From NCBI GenBank assembly GCA_002359975.1, contig DENG01000051.1:1-5852 (forward strand): 5,852 nt of DNA. The letters run 5' to 3'. Under the pieces are notes generated by a model, which worked only from the letters and a program-made list of their open reading frames with translations, made no database searches and was not told the origin of the DNA. Position numbers and translations under genes: made by a program. Source of the DNA: Polynucleobacter sp. UBA2650. GTDB taxonomy: Bacteria > Pseudomonadota > Gammaproteobacteria > Burkholderiales > Burkholderiaceae. Within the stretch, counting starts at the first letter, position 1. Each line of letters starts with the position of its first letter. Of this stretch, positions 1 through 5,758 are shown one piece after another.

Positions 1-164
1 GCATGCAAGATCCGGCTTGTACCTATGAGCAATCTACCGTGCTGCATCGATTAATTGCTCAGTCCTCGCTAGTCACAATTGATCAAGCTGCGCACCTATC
101 AAACATTGAGAAACCCGCTGAATTTAATAATGCCTTACGGGGATTTTTAGATTCTGTGGCATAG
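1..164 (+). CDS. alpha/beta-hydrolase, C-terminal fragment (3-oxoadipate enol-lactonase-like)
   Basis: This is the 3' end of a gene that enters from the left edge. The frame opens at base 3 and ends at TAG 162-164, giving about 53 residues. The visible piece matches the end of alpha/beta-hydrolases related to 3-oxoadipate enol-lactonase (PcaD): a QDPA segment, which in the family follows the beta-strand carrying the acidic catalytic residue, then the AAHLSNIEKP motif containing the catalytic histidine, then a short C-terminal helix ending in GFLDSVA. The nucleophile elbow lies outside the window, so the substrate cannot be read; a lactone or ester is likely from the family. The ATG at base 3 lies inside the conserved domain and is not a start. 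The receptor gene follows 32 bases later on the same strand with no terminator seen, so the two are probably co-transcribed. Assignment to the hydrolase superfamily is secure; the enol-lactonase label is a best guess. Confidence 0.8.
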   Translation, partial: MQDPACTYEQSTVLHRLIAQSSLVTIDQAAHLSNIEKPAEFNNALRGFLDSVA

Positions 165-185
165 TACTCAAGCAGTCATAATAAA

Positions 186-191
186 AAGGAG
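186..191 (+). promoter_or_regulatory. Shine-Dalgarno site of the Bug receptor gene
   Basis: AAGGAG lies five bases before the ATG at 197. It fixes the true start of the receptor gene at the signal-peptide methionine. It also argues against the in-frame ATG at 315, which has no such site and would leave the product without an export signal. Confidence 0.8.
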
Positions 192-196
192 ACATC

Positions 197-1184
197 ATGC
201 AAATTCGTATTAAAAAATACCTCATTGCTGCCACTGCGCTTGCATTTACTGGGACATTGAGTCTGCCAATTCAAGCACAAAGCGCCGCAGCCAATTACCC
301 CAAAAACCGTCAAAATGGTTGTGCCCCTCACGCCTGGATCGGGCGCTGACAGTGCTGGTCGCATTGTTGCCAAGAGTCTTGCAGAAACTTGGAAGCAGCC
401 CGTCATTATTGAAAACCGTCCCGGTGCTGGTGGCTTGCTAGGTACTGGTGTGGTGGTGAACTCTGATCCCGATGGTTACACCCTTTTGGTTCAATCGGCA
501 TCCTATGCCGCCAATCCTGCCATTTATAAAAAACTGCCTTATGACCTAAAGAGTCTGACCGATGTCAATATTTTGGGCAGTAGCCCCTATGCGCTGATTG
601 TGTCTGCTGAGAGTCCTTACAAAACCCTCAAAGATTTAATCAATGCCGCCAAAGCGAAACCAGGTGATATTCCATTTGCTAGCGCTGGGGTCGGTAGTTC
701 AACCCATTTAGCCGCCGAGTATTTCAATCAAACCGCTGGCATTAAGATGCTGCACGTCCCCTTCAAAGGATCTCCTGAGGCGATTCAAGAAACCATTGCT
801 GGTCGTACCGCCTACTACATGGCTCCTTTACAAACTGCCATTTCACAGATCCAGGGTGGCAAAGTTCGCGCCTTGGGCGTAACAAGTGCGAGCCGTGCCG
901 AGGCGGCCCCTACAATCCCAACCATTGCCGAACAGGGATTCTCGGGTTTTGATATTGGTTTATGGGTTGGCGTCTGGGCTCCATCGGCCACACCACAAGC
1001 GATCTTGCAAAAGCTCAATACCGATATCAATCGTGCCCTAGGGGACTCTGAAGTGAAATCGGCATATGCCAAAGCAGGCATCACCATTAAACCAATGAAT
1101 CTTGCCGAAACTGAAAAATTTGTTCGTAGTGAAATCAGCAAGTACACCAAGATTGCCAAAGACGCTGGGATTGAACCCCAATAA
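197..1184 (+). CDS. Bug/TctC-family tripartite tricarboxylate transporter substrate-binding protein, frameshifted near the N-terminus
   Basis: This is a periplasmic receptor that binds small carboxylates for a TctAB-type transporter or for sensing. Translation from ATG 197, behind a strong ribosome site, gives a signal peptide: KK-containing n-region, hydrophobic core around residues 8-25, likely cleavage after IQA at residue 27. The mature start SAAANYPK then runs out of frame and meets TGA at 347-349 after 50 codons. The rest of the protein is intact in another frame to TAA 1182-1184. It shows the family hallmarks VVPLTPGSGADSAGR (ligand loop), ENRPGAGG, DPDGYTLL, and a C-terminal end typical of the family. 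Removing one A from the run at 302-306 joins the frames as NYPKTVKMVVPL and yields about 328 residues, the usual family length. The downstream part alone (from ATG 315) would be 289 residues, unexported. No TctA or TctB gene is in view, which is common for Bug receptors. The family is certain; whether the gene is functional is not. Confidence 0.85.
299..306 (+). other. frameshift site in the receptor gene (C run followed by five A)
   Basis: The signal-peptide frame and the receptor-domain frame meet here. The downstream frame is closed upstream by TGA at 258-260, and the upstream frame is closed by TGA at 347-349, so the switch must lie between them; protein similarity places it at the CCC-AAAAA run. 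One extra A is the simplest explanation. A sequencing or assembly indel in a homopolymer is most likely, a recent inactivating mutation next, and +1 ribosomal slippage on the CCC proline codon least likely. Confidence 0.75.
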
Positions 1185-2070
1185 CGCACCCCTTTGCCAA
1201 GCTCCAGACCAGGCCCTCAAAAAGCCTGGTCTCGTTCTTTGTAAGAATGCAACCGATTGCCATGCGCACATCTGTGGGCCTCAGTCGCTGTATCCCTACA
1301 TAGCAAATCGGATCTATACCCCACCAGATACCTTGCTTCCCCACTATGAGGCACTACTTGATGCTCTTGGGGTTCAACGCTCGGTATTGGTCCAGCCCAG
1401 TATTTATGGAACGGATAATCGCGCACTGCTTGCAGCGATACAAAAAAATCCATCGCGCTTTCGGGGAGTCGCAGTGGTGGATTGGGATATTAGCGATACA
1501 GCATTAGAAGATCTTCATCTTGCGGGAATTCGTGGGGTGCGCTGCAATATTGTGGATCTTGCTGAGGCTAAAGGTGTTCTACCAATTAGCCAATTGTCCG
1601 TATTGGCAAATAAGATTGCACCCTTTGGCTGGCATTTAGAATTTCTGATGCACGTTAATGAGTTCCCAGATCTCGCACAACTCTTATCGAATTTTCCGGT
1701 CCCAGTCGTTCTAGGACATCTTGGGTATTTAAAAACAAATCTCGGTGTCAAAGATCGTGGATTTCAAAACTTGTTATCGCTGATGCGTGAGGAGCGTGCT
1801 TGGGTCAAACTAACAGGCCCCTACCGAATCACATCGGAAGCAAGAGTCCCCTATGCCGATACCAATCCATTTGCGCATGCCTTAATCGCAGCCAATCCAA
1901 GGCAAGTGGTGTGGGGTACAGATTGGCCCCATGTGATGGTCAAGGGGGTAATGCCAAATGATGCGGATCTTGTCGATTTACTTCAAGAGTGGGTACCAGA
2001 CCCAACGTTACGCAGGCAGGTTCTTAGTGAGAACCCAGAGCGTTTGTATCAATTTGAAGGCGATGCCTAA
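1171..2070 (+). CDS. amidohydrolase family protein, 2-pyrone-4,6-dicarboxylate hydrolase (LigI)-like
   Basis: This is a predicted cytosolic TIM-barrel hydrolase of the Amidohydrolase_2 family. Counting from the TTG at 1171 the protein has 299 residues. The DCHAH motif gives His31 and His33, VVLGHLGYLK gives His183, and VVWGTDWPH gives Asp251. LigI of the lignin-degradation pathway uses His31, His33, His180 and Asp248 without a metal to open the pyrone lactone, so the spacing matches closely. The SIYGTDNRALL and GIRGVRCN segments are also typical. No in-frame ATG exists before the HxH motif. TTG 1171 gives an N-terminus (MNPNNAPLCQAPD) of the right length and overlaps the receptor stop by 14 bases; longer TTG/GTG starts at 1102, 1129 or 1153 are possible but would run deep inside the receptor gene. 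No clear Shine-Dalgarno site is visible, so translation is probably coupled to the receptor gene. The substrate is inferred to be a lactone or pyrone carboxylate; it may differ from that of LigI. Confidence 0.8.
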   Translation: MNPNNAPLCQAPDQALKKPGLVLCKNATDCHAHICGPQSLYPYIANRIYTPPDTLLPHYEALLDALGVQRSVLVQPSIYGTDNRALLAAIQKNPSRFRGVAVVDWDISDTALEDLHLAGIRGVRCNIVDLAEAKGVLPISQLSVLANKIAPFGWHLEFLMHVNEFPDLAQLLSNFPVPVVLGHLGYLKTNLGVKDRGFQNLLSLMREERAWVKLTGPYRITSEARVPYADTNPFAHALIAANPRQVVWGTDWPHVMVKGVMPNDADLVDLLQEWVPDPTLRRQVLSENPERLYQFEGDA

Positions 2071-2101
2071 AAAAACAGCCCGCAGTGCGGGCTGAATTTT
2101 T
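2071..2101. terminator. bidirectional rho-independent terminator
   Basis: An eight-base-pair GC-rich stem, CAGCCCGC with GCGGGCTG (2076-2083 and 2087-2094), closes a three-base loop. An A run lies before it and a T run after it, so it works as an intrinsic terminator in both directions. It starts at the stop codon of the amidohydrolase gene and sits before the end of the convergent membrane-protein gene, so it probably serves both transcripts. Confidence 0.9.
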
Positions 2102-2116
2102 AATATCGATGGATTT

Positions 2117-2698
2117 TTAAAGACCCATATTCTGCTGAGCCACCATTAAATACAACATGGGGATCGATAAAACGGTATTAATACGTGAAGTCAACATTGC
2201 AGTACGTGCAGATTTAGCTTTCGTGTCTGCGTCAACAGTCACAATGCCGAGAGCCCGTTTTTGATTGGGCCAAATAATGAACCAAACGTTAAATGCCATG
2301 ATGAGGGCAATCCACATACCAAGACCAATTGCAAGGAAAGGCTGTTGCAAGGTAAAAGCTTGATGGGCGTAGCCATTCAAAATCGCCAGGATAATTCCGG
2401 TTAACACCGTAGCCATGGCGGCGAATCGAAACCAAAAGAGTGCGGTCGGAGCAATCACTTTGCCAATCGCTGGTTTTTGCTCATCCGGAATCTTAGGCAT
2501 CGATGGAATTTGTACAAAATTAAAGTACCACAACAAACCAATCCACATCACGCCTGATATCACATGCAGGTAACGGAATACAAAAGAAATCCAACCTGGA
2601 TTACCGATATTTGAGCTGCCGAATAGAATAATGATCAGCACCAAGAGCACAAAACCTGCTAGAACGGTGCGGCCAAGGGAGGTCAAGATTGATGCCAT
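2117..2698 (-). CDS. PuuD-like membrane protein (Urate_ox_N domain only)
   Basis: This is a 193-residue inner-membrane protein with about five hydrophobic segments, near residues 12-27, 36-61, 84-107, 119-143 and 173-188. The signature is that of the membrane domain of PuuD urate hydroxylases: a helix with HVISGVMWIGLLWYFNF (His45, Trp52), the RFAAMATVLTG segment, NVWFIIWPNQKRALG after the fourth helix, and a closing SRINTVLSIPMLY. Full PuuD proteins are about twice this length and carry a C-terminal cytochrome c domain; no CxxCH motif occurs here, so urate oxidation is doubtful and the usual database name may be an over-annotation. No purine-degradation gene is in view. The start is supported by AGGAG (2707-2711, read on the minus strand) eight bases before the ATG. 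A TATAGT hexamer at 2735-2730 could be its -10 element. It appears to be a single-gene transcript ending at the shared terminator. Confidence 0.75.
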   Translation of the reverse strand: MASILTSLGRTVLAGFVLLVLIIILFGSSNIGNPGWISFVFRYLHVISGVMWIGLLWYFNFVQIPSMPKIPDEQKPAIGKVIAPTALFWFRFAAMATVLTGIILAILNGYAHQAFTLQQPFLAIGLGMWIALIMAFNVWFIIWPNQKRALGIVTVDADTKAKSARTAMLTSRINTVLSIPMLYLMVAQQNMGL

Positions 2699-2786
2699 TT
2701 AATAGTCTCCTAAAGGAACAAACCCTGCAACTATATACCAAAGTCATGGCTTTTGCCTTGATCCTGATTGGTAGTGATTAAATCGG

Positions 2787-2792
2787 TATAAG
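2787..2792 (+). promoter_or_regulatory. candidate -10 element for a near-leaderless HMG-CoA lyase transcript
   Basis: TATAAG matches the sigma-70 -10 consensus at five of six positions. A weak -35 (CTGATT, 2764-2769) lies 17 bases upstream. Transcription would start around 2799-2800, at or just before the ATG at 2801. No Shine-Dalgarno sequence precedes that ATG, which fits a leaderless or very short leader mRNA. This is a reading of short motifs only. Confidence 0.35.
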
Positions 2793-2800
2793 ATTTATTA

Positions 2801-3718
2801 ATGAAGAGAGTTTTTATCCAAGAAGTGGTTACTCGTGATGGCTTTCAGGCAGAGCCGCGCTTTATTCCCACGGAAGAAAAAATCCGCTTAATTAATCGCT
2901 TAAGTCATGCTGGCTATGCCAAGATTGAGGTGACCTCGTTTACTAGCCCTAAGGCGATCCCCATGCTCGCCGATGCAGAAGAGGTGATGAGCAAGATTGA
3001 GCGCGGACCAGGTGTGGTGTACACCGTTTTGATTCCGAACCTTAAAGGTGCTGAGCGCGCCCTTCGAGTCGGTGTTGATGAATTCAACTTAGTGATGTCT
3101 GTTAGTGAGACCCACAATCAATCTAATCTGCGTATGAGTCGAGCCGATTCTGCAAAAGCGCTTAGTGATGTTATTCGTCTAGCGCATGACGCTAAGGTGG
3201 CGGTCAATGTCTCCCTATCTACCAGCTTTGGTTGTCCGATGAGTGGCATGACACCTATCCCAGAACTGATGCACTGGATTGATCATTTTGCCAATGAGGG
3301 TGTGCGCGGGATCAGCATTTGTGACACCACAGGAATGGCAAACCCCCAGCATGTCAAAGAGGTCTGTGAGCTTTCCCAAACAAAATATCCAACGATGGAA
3401 TGGACTTTACACTTCCATAACACACGGGGCATGGGCCTAGCAAACGCACTTGCTGCGGTAGAGGCCGGCATCAATCGTTTTGATTCTTCTTTAGGAGGAC
3501 TTGGGGGCTGTCCATACGCACCGGGTGCTACCGGTAATATTTGTACTGAAGAGTTAGTTCATATGTTTGATCTAATGGGCTACAACACCAATATGAACTT
3601 AGATCTTCTTTTAGAATGCTCCGCACAGTTGCGCGACCTGGTTGGCAGAACGCTTCCCAGCCAACTATTACTAGCTGGTAAGGTTGATCGCTTGTACGAT
3701 AAGGTCTGCCAAAGCTAA
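2801..3718 (+). CDS. hydroxymethylglutaryl-CoA lyase family protein
   Basis: This 305-residue DRE-TIM barrel lyase cleaves a 3-hydroxy-3-methyl-acyl-CoA: HMG-CoA to acetoacetate and acetyl-CoA in leucine breakdown, or related substrates such as citramalyl-CoA. All active-site residues known from the human enzyme are present at a constant offset of 29: Arg12, Asp13, Glu43, Asp175, the metal ligands His204 and His206 (HFHNTRG), Cys237 in the signature GGLGGCPYAPG, and Asn246. The N-terminal IQEVVTRDGFQ is the style common in Burkholderiales HMG-CoA lyases. The ATG at 2801 gives the expected start, though without a visible ribosome site. The stop is one base from the stop of the convergent crotonase gene. 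No other leucine-degradation gene (isovaleryl-CoA dehydrogenase, methylcrotonyl-CoA carboxylase) is in view, so the physiological substrate stays open. The mvaB/hmgL name would suit only if the substrate is HMG-CoA. Confidence 0.9.
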   Translation: MKRVFIQEVVTRDGFQAEPRFIPTEEKIRLINRLSHAGYAKIEVTSFTSPKAIPMLADAEEVMSKIERGPGVVYTVLIPNLKGAERALRVGVDEFNLVMSVSETHNQSNLRMSRADSAKALSDVIRLAHDAKVAVNVSLSTSFGCPMSGMTPIPELMHWIDHFANEGVRGISICDTTGMANPQHVKEVCELSQTKYPTMEWTLHFHNTRGMGLANALAAVEAGINRFDSSLGGLGGCPYAPGATGNICTEELVHMFDLMGYNTNMNLDLLLECSAQLRDLVGRTLPSQLLLAGKVDRLYDKVCQS

Positions 3719-3733
3719 TTTATTTCTTGGCAG
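3706..3733. repeat. inverted repeat spanning two convergent stop codons
   Basis: CTGCCAA (3706-3712) is complementary to TTGGCAG (3727-3733), separated by 14 AT-rich bases that contain both stop codons. The hairpin could form in the transcript of either strand. It lacks a proper T tract, so it is a weak terminator candidate at best, but no other terminator is visible between these two convergent genes. Confidence 0.45.
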
Positions 3734-4457
3734 CAGCCTGCACCTTTGCCAAGTACTCTGCAATACGATGTTTGATATCGGGTACCGATCCTGATTGAAC
3801 CAAGTCGTTCAGGTCCAGTGCTCGTGTATCCCGTTTGCAAGCATTTAGAGCCATCGCTCTGGCATCGGGAGGGATCTCCAAGATATGCTCTAACACTTGA
3901 GACTCATATGCATGCCAGTCGGTTGACTCCAGTACAGCAGTCAATATTCCAAACTCTTTTGCCTGATGAGCATCAATCCGTCTTGGATTGCCGATTAACT
4001 GTTGCGCTCGATCTGCGCCCACACACTCTGCAAGGCGACGTGATCCTAGGATCAGCCCAAAGCGTGCGCCTGGGAACATCATCCGCATATCTTCAGAGCC
4101 TACTCGATAACGACAAGCTAGCAAAAGATCAGCGCCGGCACCAATTGTTTGTCCATGGGCAAATGCCATCGTATCGAATGGGGCGTGAGCAATGGCCTGA
4201 AGCATTTGCTCAATACGTACGAAGTGTAAGAGTAGATCGCCTGCGCTAGCATCACCAAAGTTTGAGAAATCAAAGCCAGCACAAAAGCCCTGCCCCTCCC
4301 CTTTCAGAATCAACAGTCGGGTTCCATCAAGCTCAGACTCCTTAGTTACCTGTAGCAGTTCATTTGCTAACTCATAACTTATTGCATTGCGTTTCTCAGG
4401 CCGATTAAGAGTAACTCGTTTGATGTGTCCAGAATGCTCTACTGAAATGGTATTCAT
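3720..4457 (-). CDS. enoyl-CoA hydratase/isomerase (crotonase) family protein lacking canonical catalytic glutamates
   Basis: This 245-residue crotonase-fold protein acts on an acyl-CoA. Fold markers are LNRPEKRNAIS (residues 17-27), the first oxyanion-hole segment GFCAGFDF (57-64), and the second, GQTIGAGADLLLAC (102-115). Compared with rat mitochondrial enoyl-CoA hydratase, the Glu144 position is Asp110 and the Glu164 position (PE in the hydratase) is Gly130 in MMFPGARFGL. Without these acids, ordinary hydration is unlikely; isomerase, hydrolase, decarboxylase or non-catalytic roles remain possible. The ATG overlaps the stop of the CoA-transferase gene in an ATGA arrangement. A weak GGGA site lies ahead of it, so translation is probably coupled to the upstream gene. 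The substrate is presumably a thioester made by the neighbouring CoA-transferase. Fold assignment is secure, reaction unknown. Confidence 0.85.
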   Translation of the reverse strand: MNTISVEHSGHIKRVTLNRPEKRNAISYELANELLQVTKESELDGTRLLILKGEGQGFCAGFDFSNFGDASAGDLLLHFVRIEQMLQAIAHAPFDTMAFAHGQTIGAGADLLLACRYRVGSEDMRMMFPGARFGLILGSRRLAECVGADRAQQLIGNPRRIDAHQAKEFGILTAVLESTDWHAYESQVLEHILEIPPDARAMALNACKRDTRALDLNDLVQSGSVPDIKHRIAEYLAKVQAAAKK

Positions 4458-5632
4458 TGTTTTCCCACTAGTTCTTGATTATGTTCACCCAAGCGGGGTG
4501 GACGCTTTTCAATGCCTGCAGTTTGTCCATTAAATTTAACAGGGTTTACAACGGTCTTGGTTTGATGACCATTCGCCATTTCTAAGGGTTGCACCCATTC
4601 CATGGCCACGGTTTGGGGATCGCTCAGTACAGCAGAATACTGATTAATCGGACAGCAAGGTATTCCTGCCTTACTAAAGGCTTCAATCCAGTATGCAGCA
4701 GTGTTCCCTTGCAAAATTACTTCAATCAAGTCTTTTAGGATGATTTGATTCTTGGCCCGCAGCGCAGTTGTACTAAAGCGCTCATCCTGTAAGAGGCCGT
4801 CACTTTGCAATATACGACAGACACTTTCCCACAGGGCTTGGGTTCCAGCAGCCATCACCAAATAATCATCGCTGGCTTTAAATGCTTGGTAAGGTGCGTT
4901 ACGTGGATGGGCAGAACCTAGTTTGACCGGGTCTTTACCAACTCCAAAATACTCTGACGTTTGTAAAGCGGCAATCGCTAATGAGGTTCCCATCATGGGT
5001 ACATCGATATGAACCCCCTGACCGTTTGCTTGGACTTGCCGTAGTTGCGCACAAATATTCATGGCGCCATATAGACCTGCTGTGAAGTCGGCTACTGGTA
5101 CGCCACACTTCACTGGCGCACCGCCCGCTTCACCAGTCACACTCATGATGCCACTCATTGCTTGGATCGTGACATCAAAACCACCTTCATTTGCCCTTGG
5201 GCCTGTTTGACCATAGGCTGAGATCGAGCAATACACTAATTTAGGGTTCAGTTTGAGTGCTGACTCAAAATCGAGACCTAAGCGCTTCATTACCCCAGGG
5301 CGATTGTTCTCAATCAGGACATCGGCTTTAGCAATCAACTCTTTCGCTTTAGCATTGTCCTCGGGGTTTTTGAGGTCAAGAGTGATTGAACGCTTATTAC
5401 GATTTAAGGATGCAAAGTTCTCACTAAGGCGATCGTTCTCTGGACCAGAATGCGGAGGCCAGGCGCGTAATGTATCGCCAGAGCCAGGGTTCTCTAATTT
5501 AATGACATCCGCACCGAGATCACCCAACAGCATTGCACAAAATGGGCCTGCAGCTACATTACAAATCTCGATCACACGAATACCGTGCAATGGGCTTAAT
5601 ACAGATGCAGTCATGGGCATATTCATCGGCAT
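4454..5632 (-). CDS. CaiB/BaiF family (family III) CoA-transferase
   Basis: This 392-residue cytosolic enzyme moves CoA from a donor such as succinyl-CoA to a carboxylic acid via an aspartyl-CoA intermediate. Family features in order are LHGIRVIEI near residue 15, the AGPFCAMLLGDLGADVIKLE segment (28-47), NRNKRSITLDLK (78-88), ENNRPGVMKRLGLD (108-121), the SISAYGQTGP motif (136-145), and the catalytic aspartate Asp182 in VADFTAGLYGA, followed by a C-terminal small domain ending in RPPRLGEHN. The length is typical. Four in-frame ATGs occur within the first seven codons (MPMNMPM); the first at 5632 is used here, but the second or third could be the start because no clear ribosome site separates them. 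It is the first gene of a two-gene operon with the crotonase gene (four-base overlap). The acid substrate cannot be told from sequence. Confidence 0.93.
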   Translation of the reverse strand: MPMNMPMTASVLSPLHGIRVIEICNVAAGPFCAMLLGDLGADVIKLENPGSGDTLRAWPPHSGPENDRLSENFASLNRNKRSITLDLKNPEDNAKAKELIAKADVLIENNRPGVMKRLGLDFESALKLNPKLVYCSISAYGQTGPRANEGGFDVTIQAMSGIMSVTGEAGGAPVKCGVPVADFTAGLYGAMNICAQLRQVQANGQGVHIDVPMMGTSLAIAALQTSEYFGVGKDPVKLGSAHPRNAPYQAFKASDDYLVMAAGTQALWESVCRILQSDGLLQDERFSTTALRAKNQIILKDLIEVILQGNTAAYWIEAFSKAGIPCCPINQYSAVLSDPQTVAMEWVQPLEMANGHQTKTVVNPVKFNGQTAGIEKRPPRLGEHNQELVGKQ

Positions 5633-5661
5633 TCTTTTTAATGGAATACTTTATTCTAACG

Positions 5662-5683
5662 ATCTTAGTAAAGGATCTAAGAT
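5662..5683. promoter_or_regulatory. inverted repeat in a divergent intergenic region, possible operator
   Basis: ATCTTAG (5662-5668) and its exact reverse complement CTAAGAT (5677-5683) are separated by eight bases. The arms sit in the 126-base gap between the CoA-transferase gene and the divergent gene at 5759, about 30 bases upstream of the CoA-transferase start. The layout suits a dimeric repressor site, but no regulator gene is in view and a chance match in AT-rich DNA cannot be excluded. Confidence 0.35.
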
Positions 5684-5758
5684 TTAGGCTCTGTTCAACA
5701 TATTCCTCTACGATTTAATGCATAATGAAATGTACTATTTATAAAGTTCGTAGAAAAT

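Noticed and set aside
176..406. Minus-strand 76-residue open frame over the start of the receptor gene
   Set aside because: It lies antisense to the signal peptide and ligand loop of a recognisable receptor; its translation shows no family features.
315..1184. Receptor gene starting at ATG 315
   Set aside because: This start lies inside the first beta-strand of the domain, has no Shine-Dalgarno site and would remove the export signal; the true start is 197 with a frameshift.
815..1189. Minus-strand 124-residue open frame
   Set aside because: Shadow of the receptor gene on the opposite strand, with no recognisable domain.
2699..2800. Possible small RNA or riboswitch in the divergent gap
   Set aside because: Only about 100 bases, AT-rich, with no stable stem or aptamer-like motif seen; it is explained by promoters and the ribosome site of the flanking genes.
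3818..4249. Plus-strand 143-residue open frame
   Set aside because: Antisense to the crotonase gene, whose conserved motifs account for this stretch.
5253..5687. Plus-strand 144-residue open frame over the start of the CoA-transferase gene
   Set aside because: Antisense to conserved CoA-transferase motifs; rich in Ser/Arg as expected for a shadow frame and without its own ribosome site.
5740..5745. TATAAA as a -10 element for the gene at 5759
   Set aside because: No acceptable -35 hexamer lies at 16-18 bases; another AT-rich candidate (CATAAT, 5721-5726) is no better supported.
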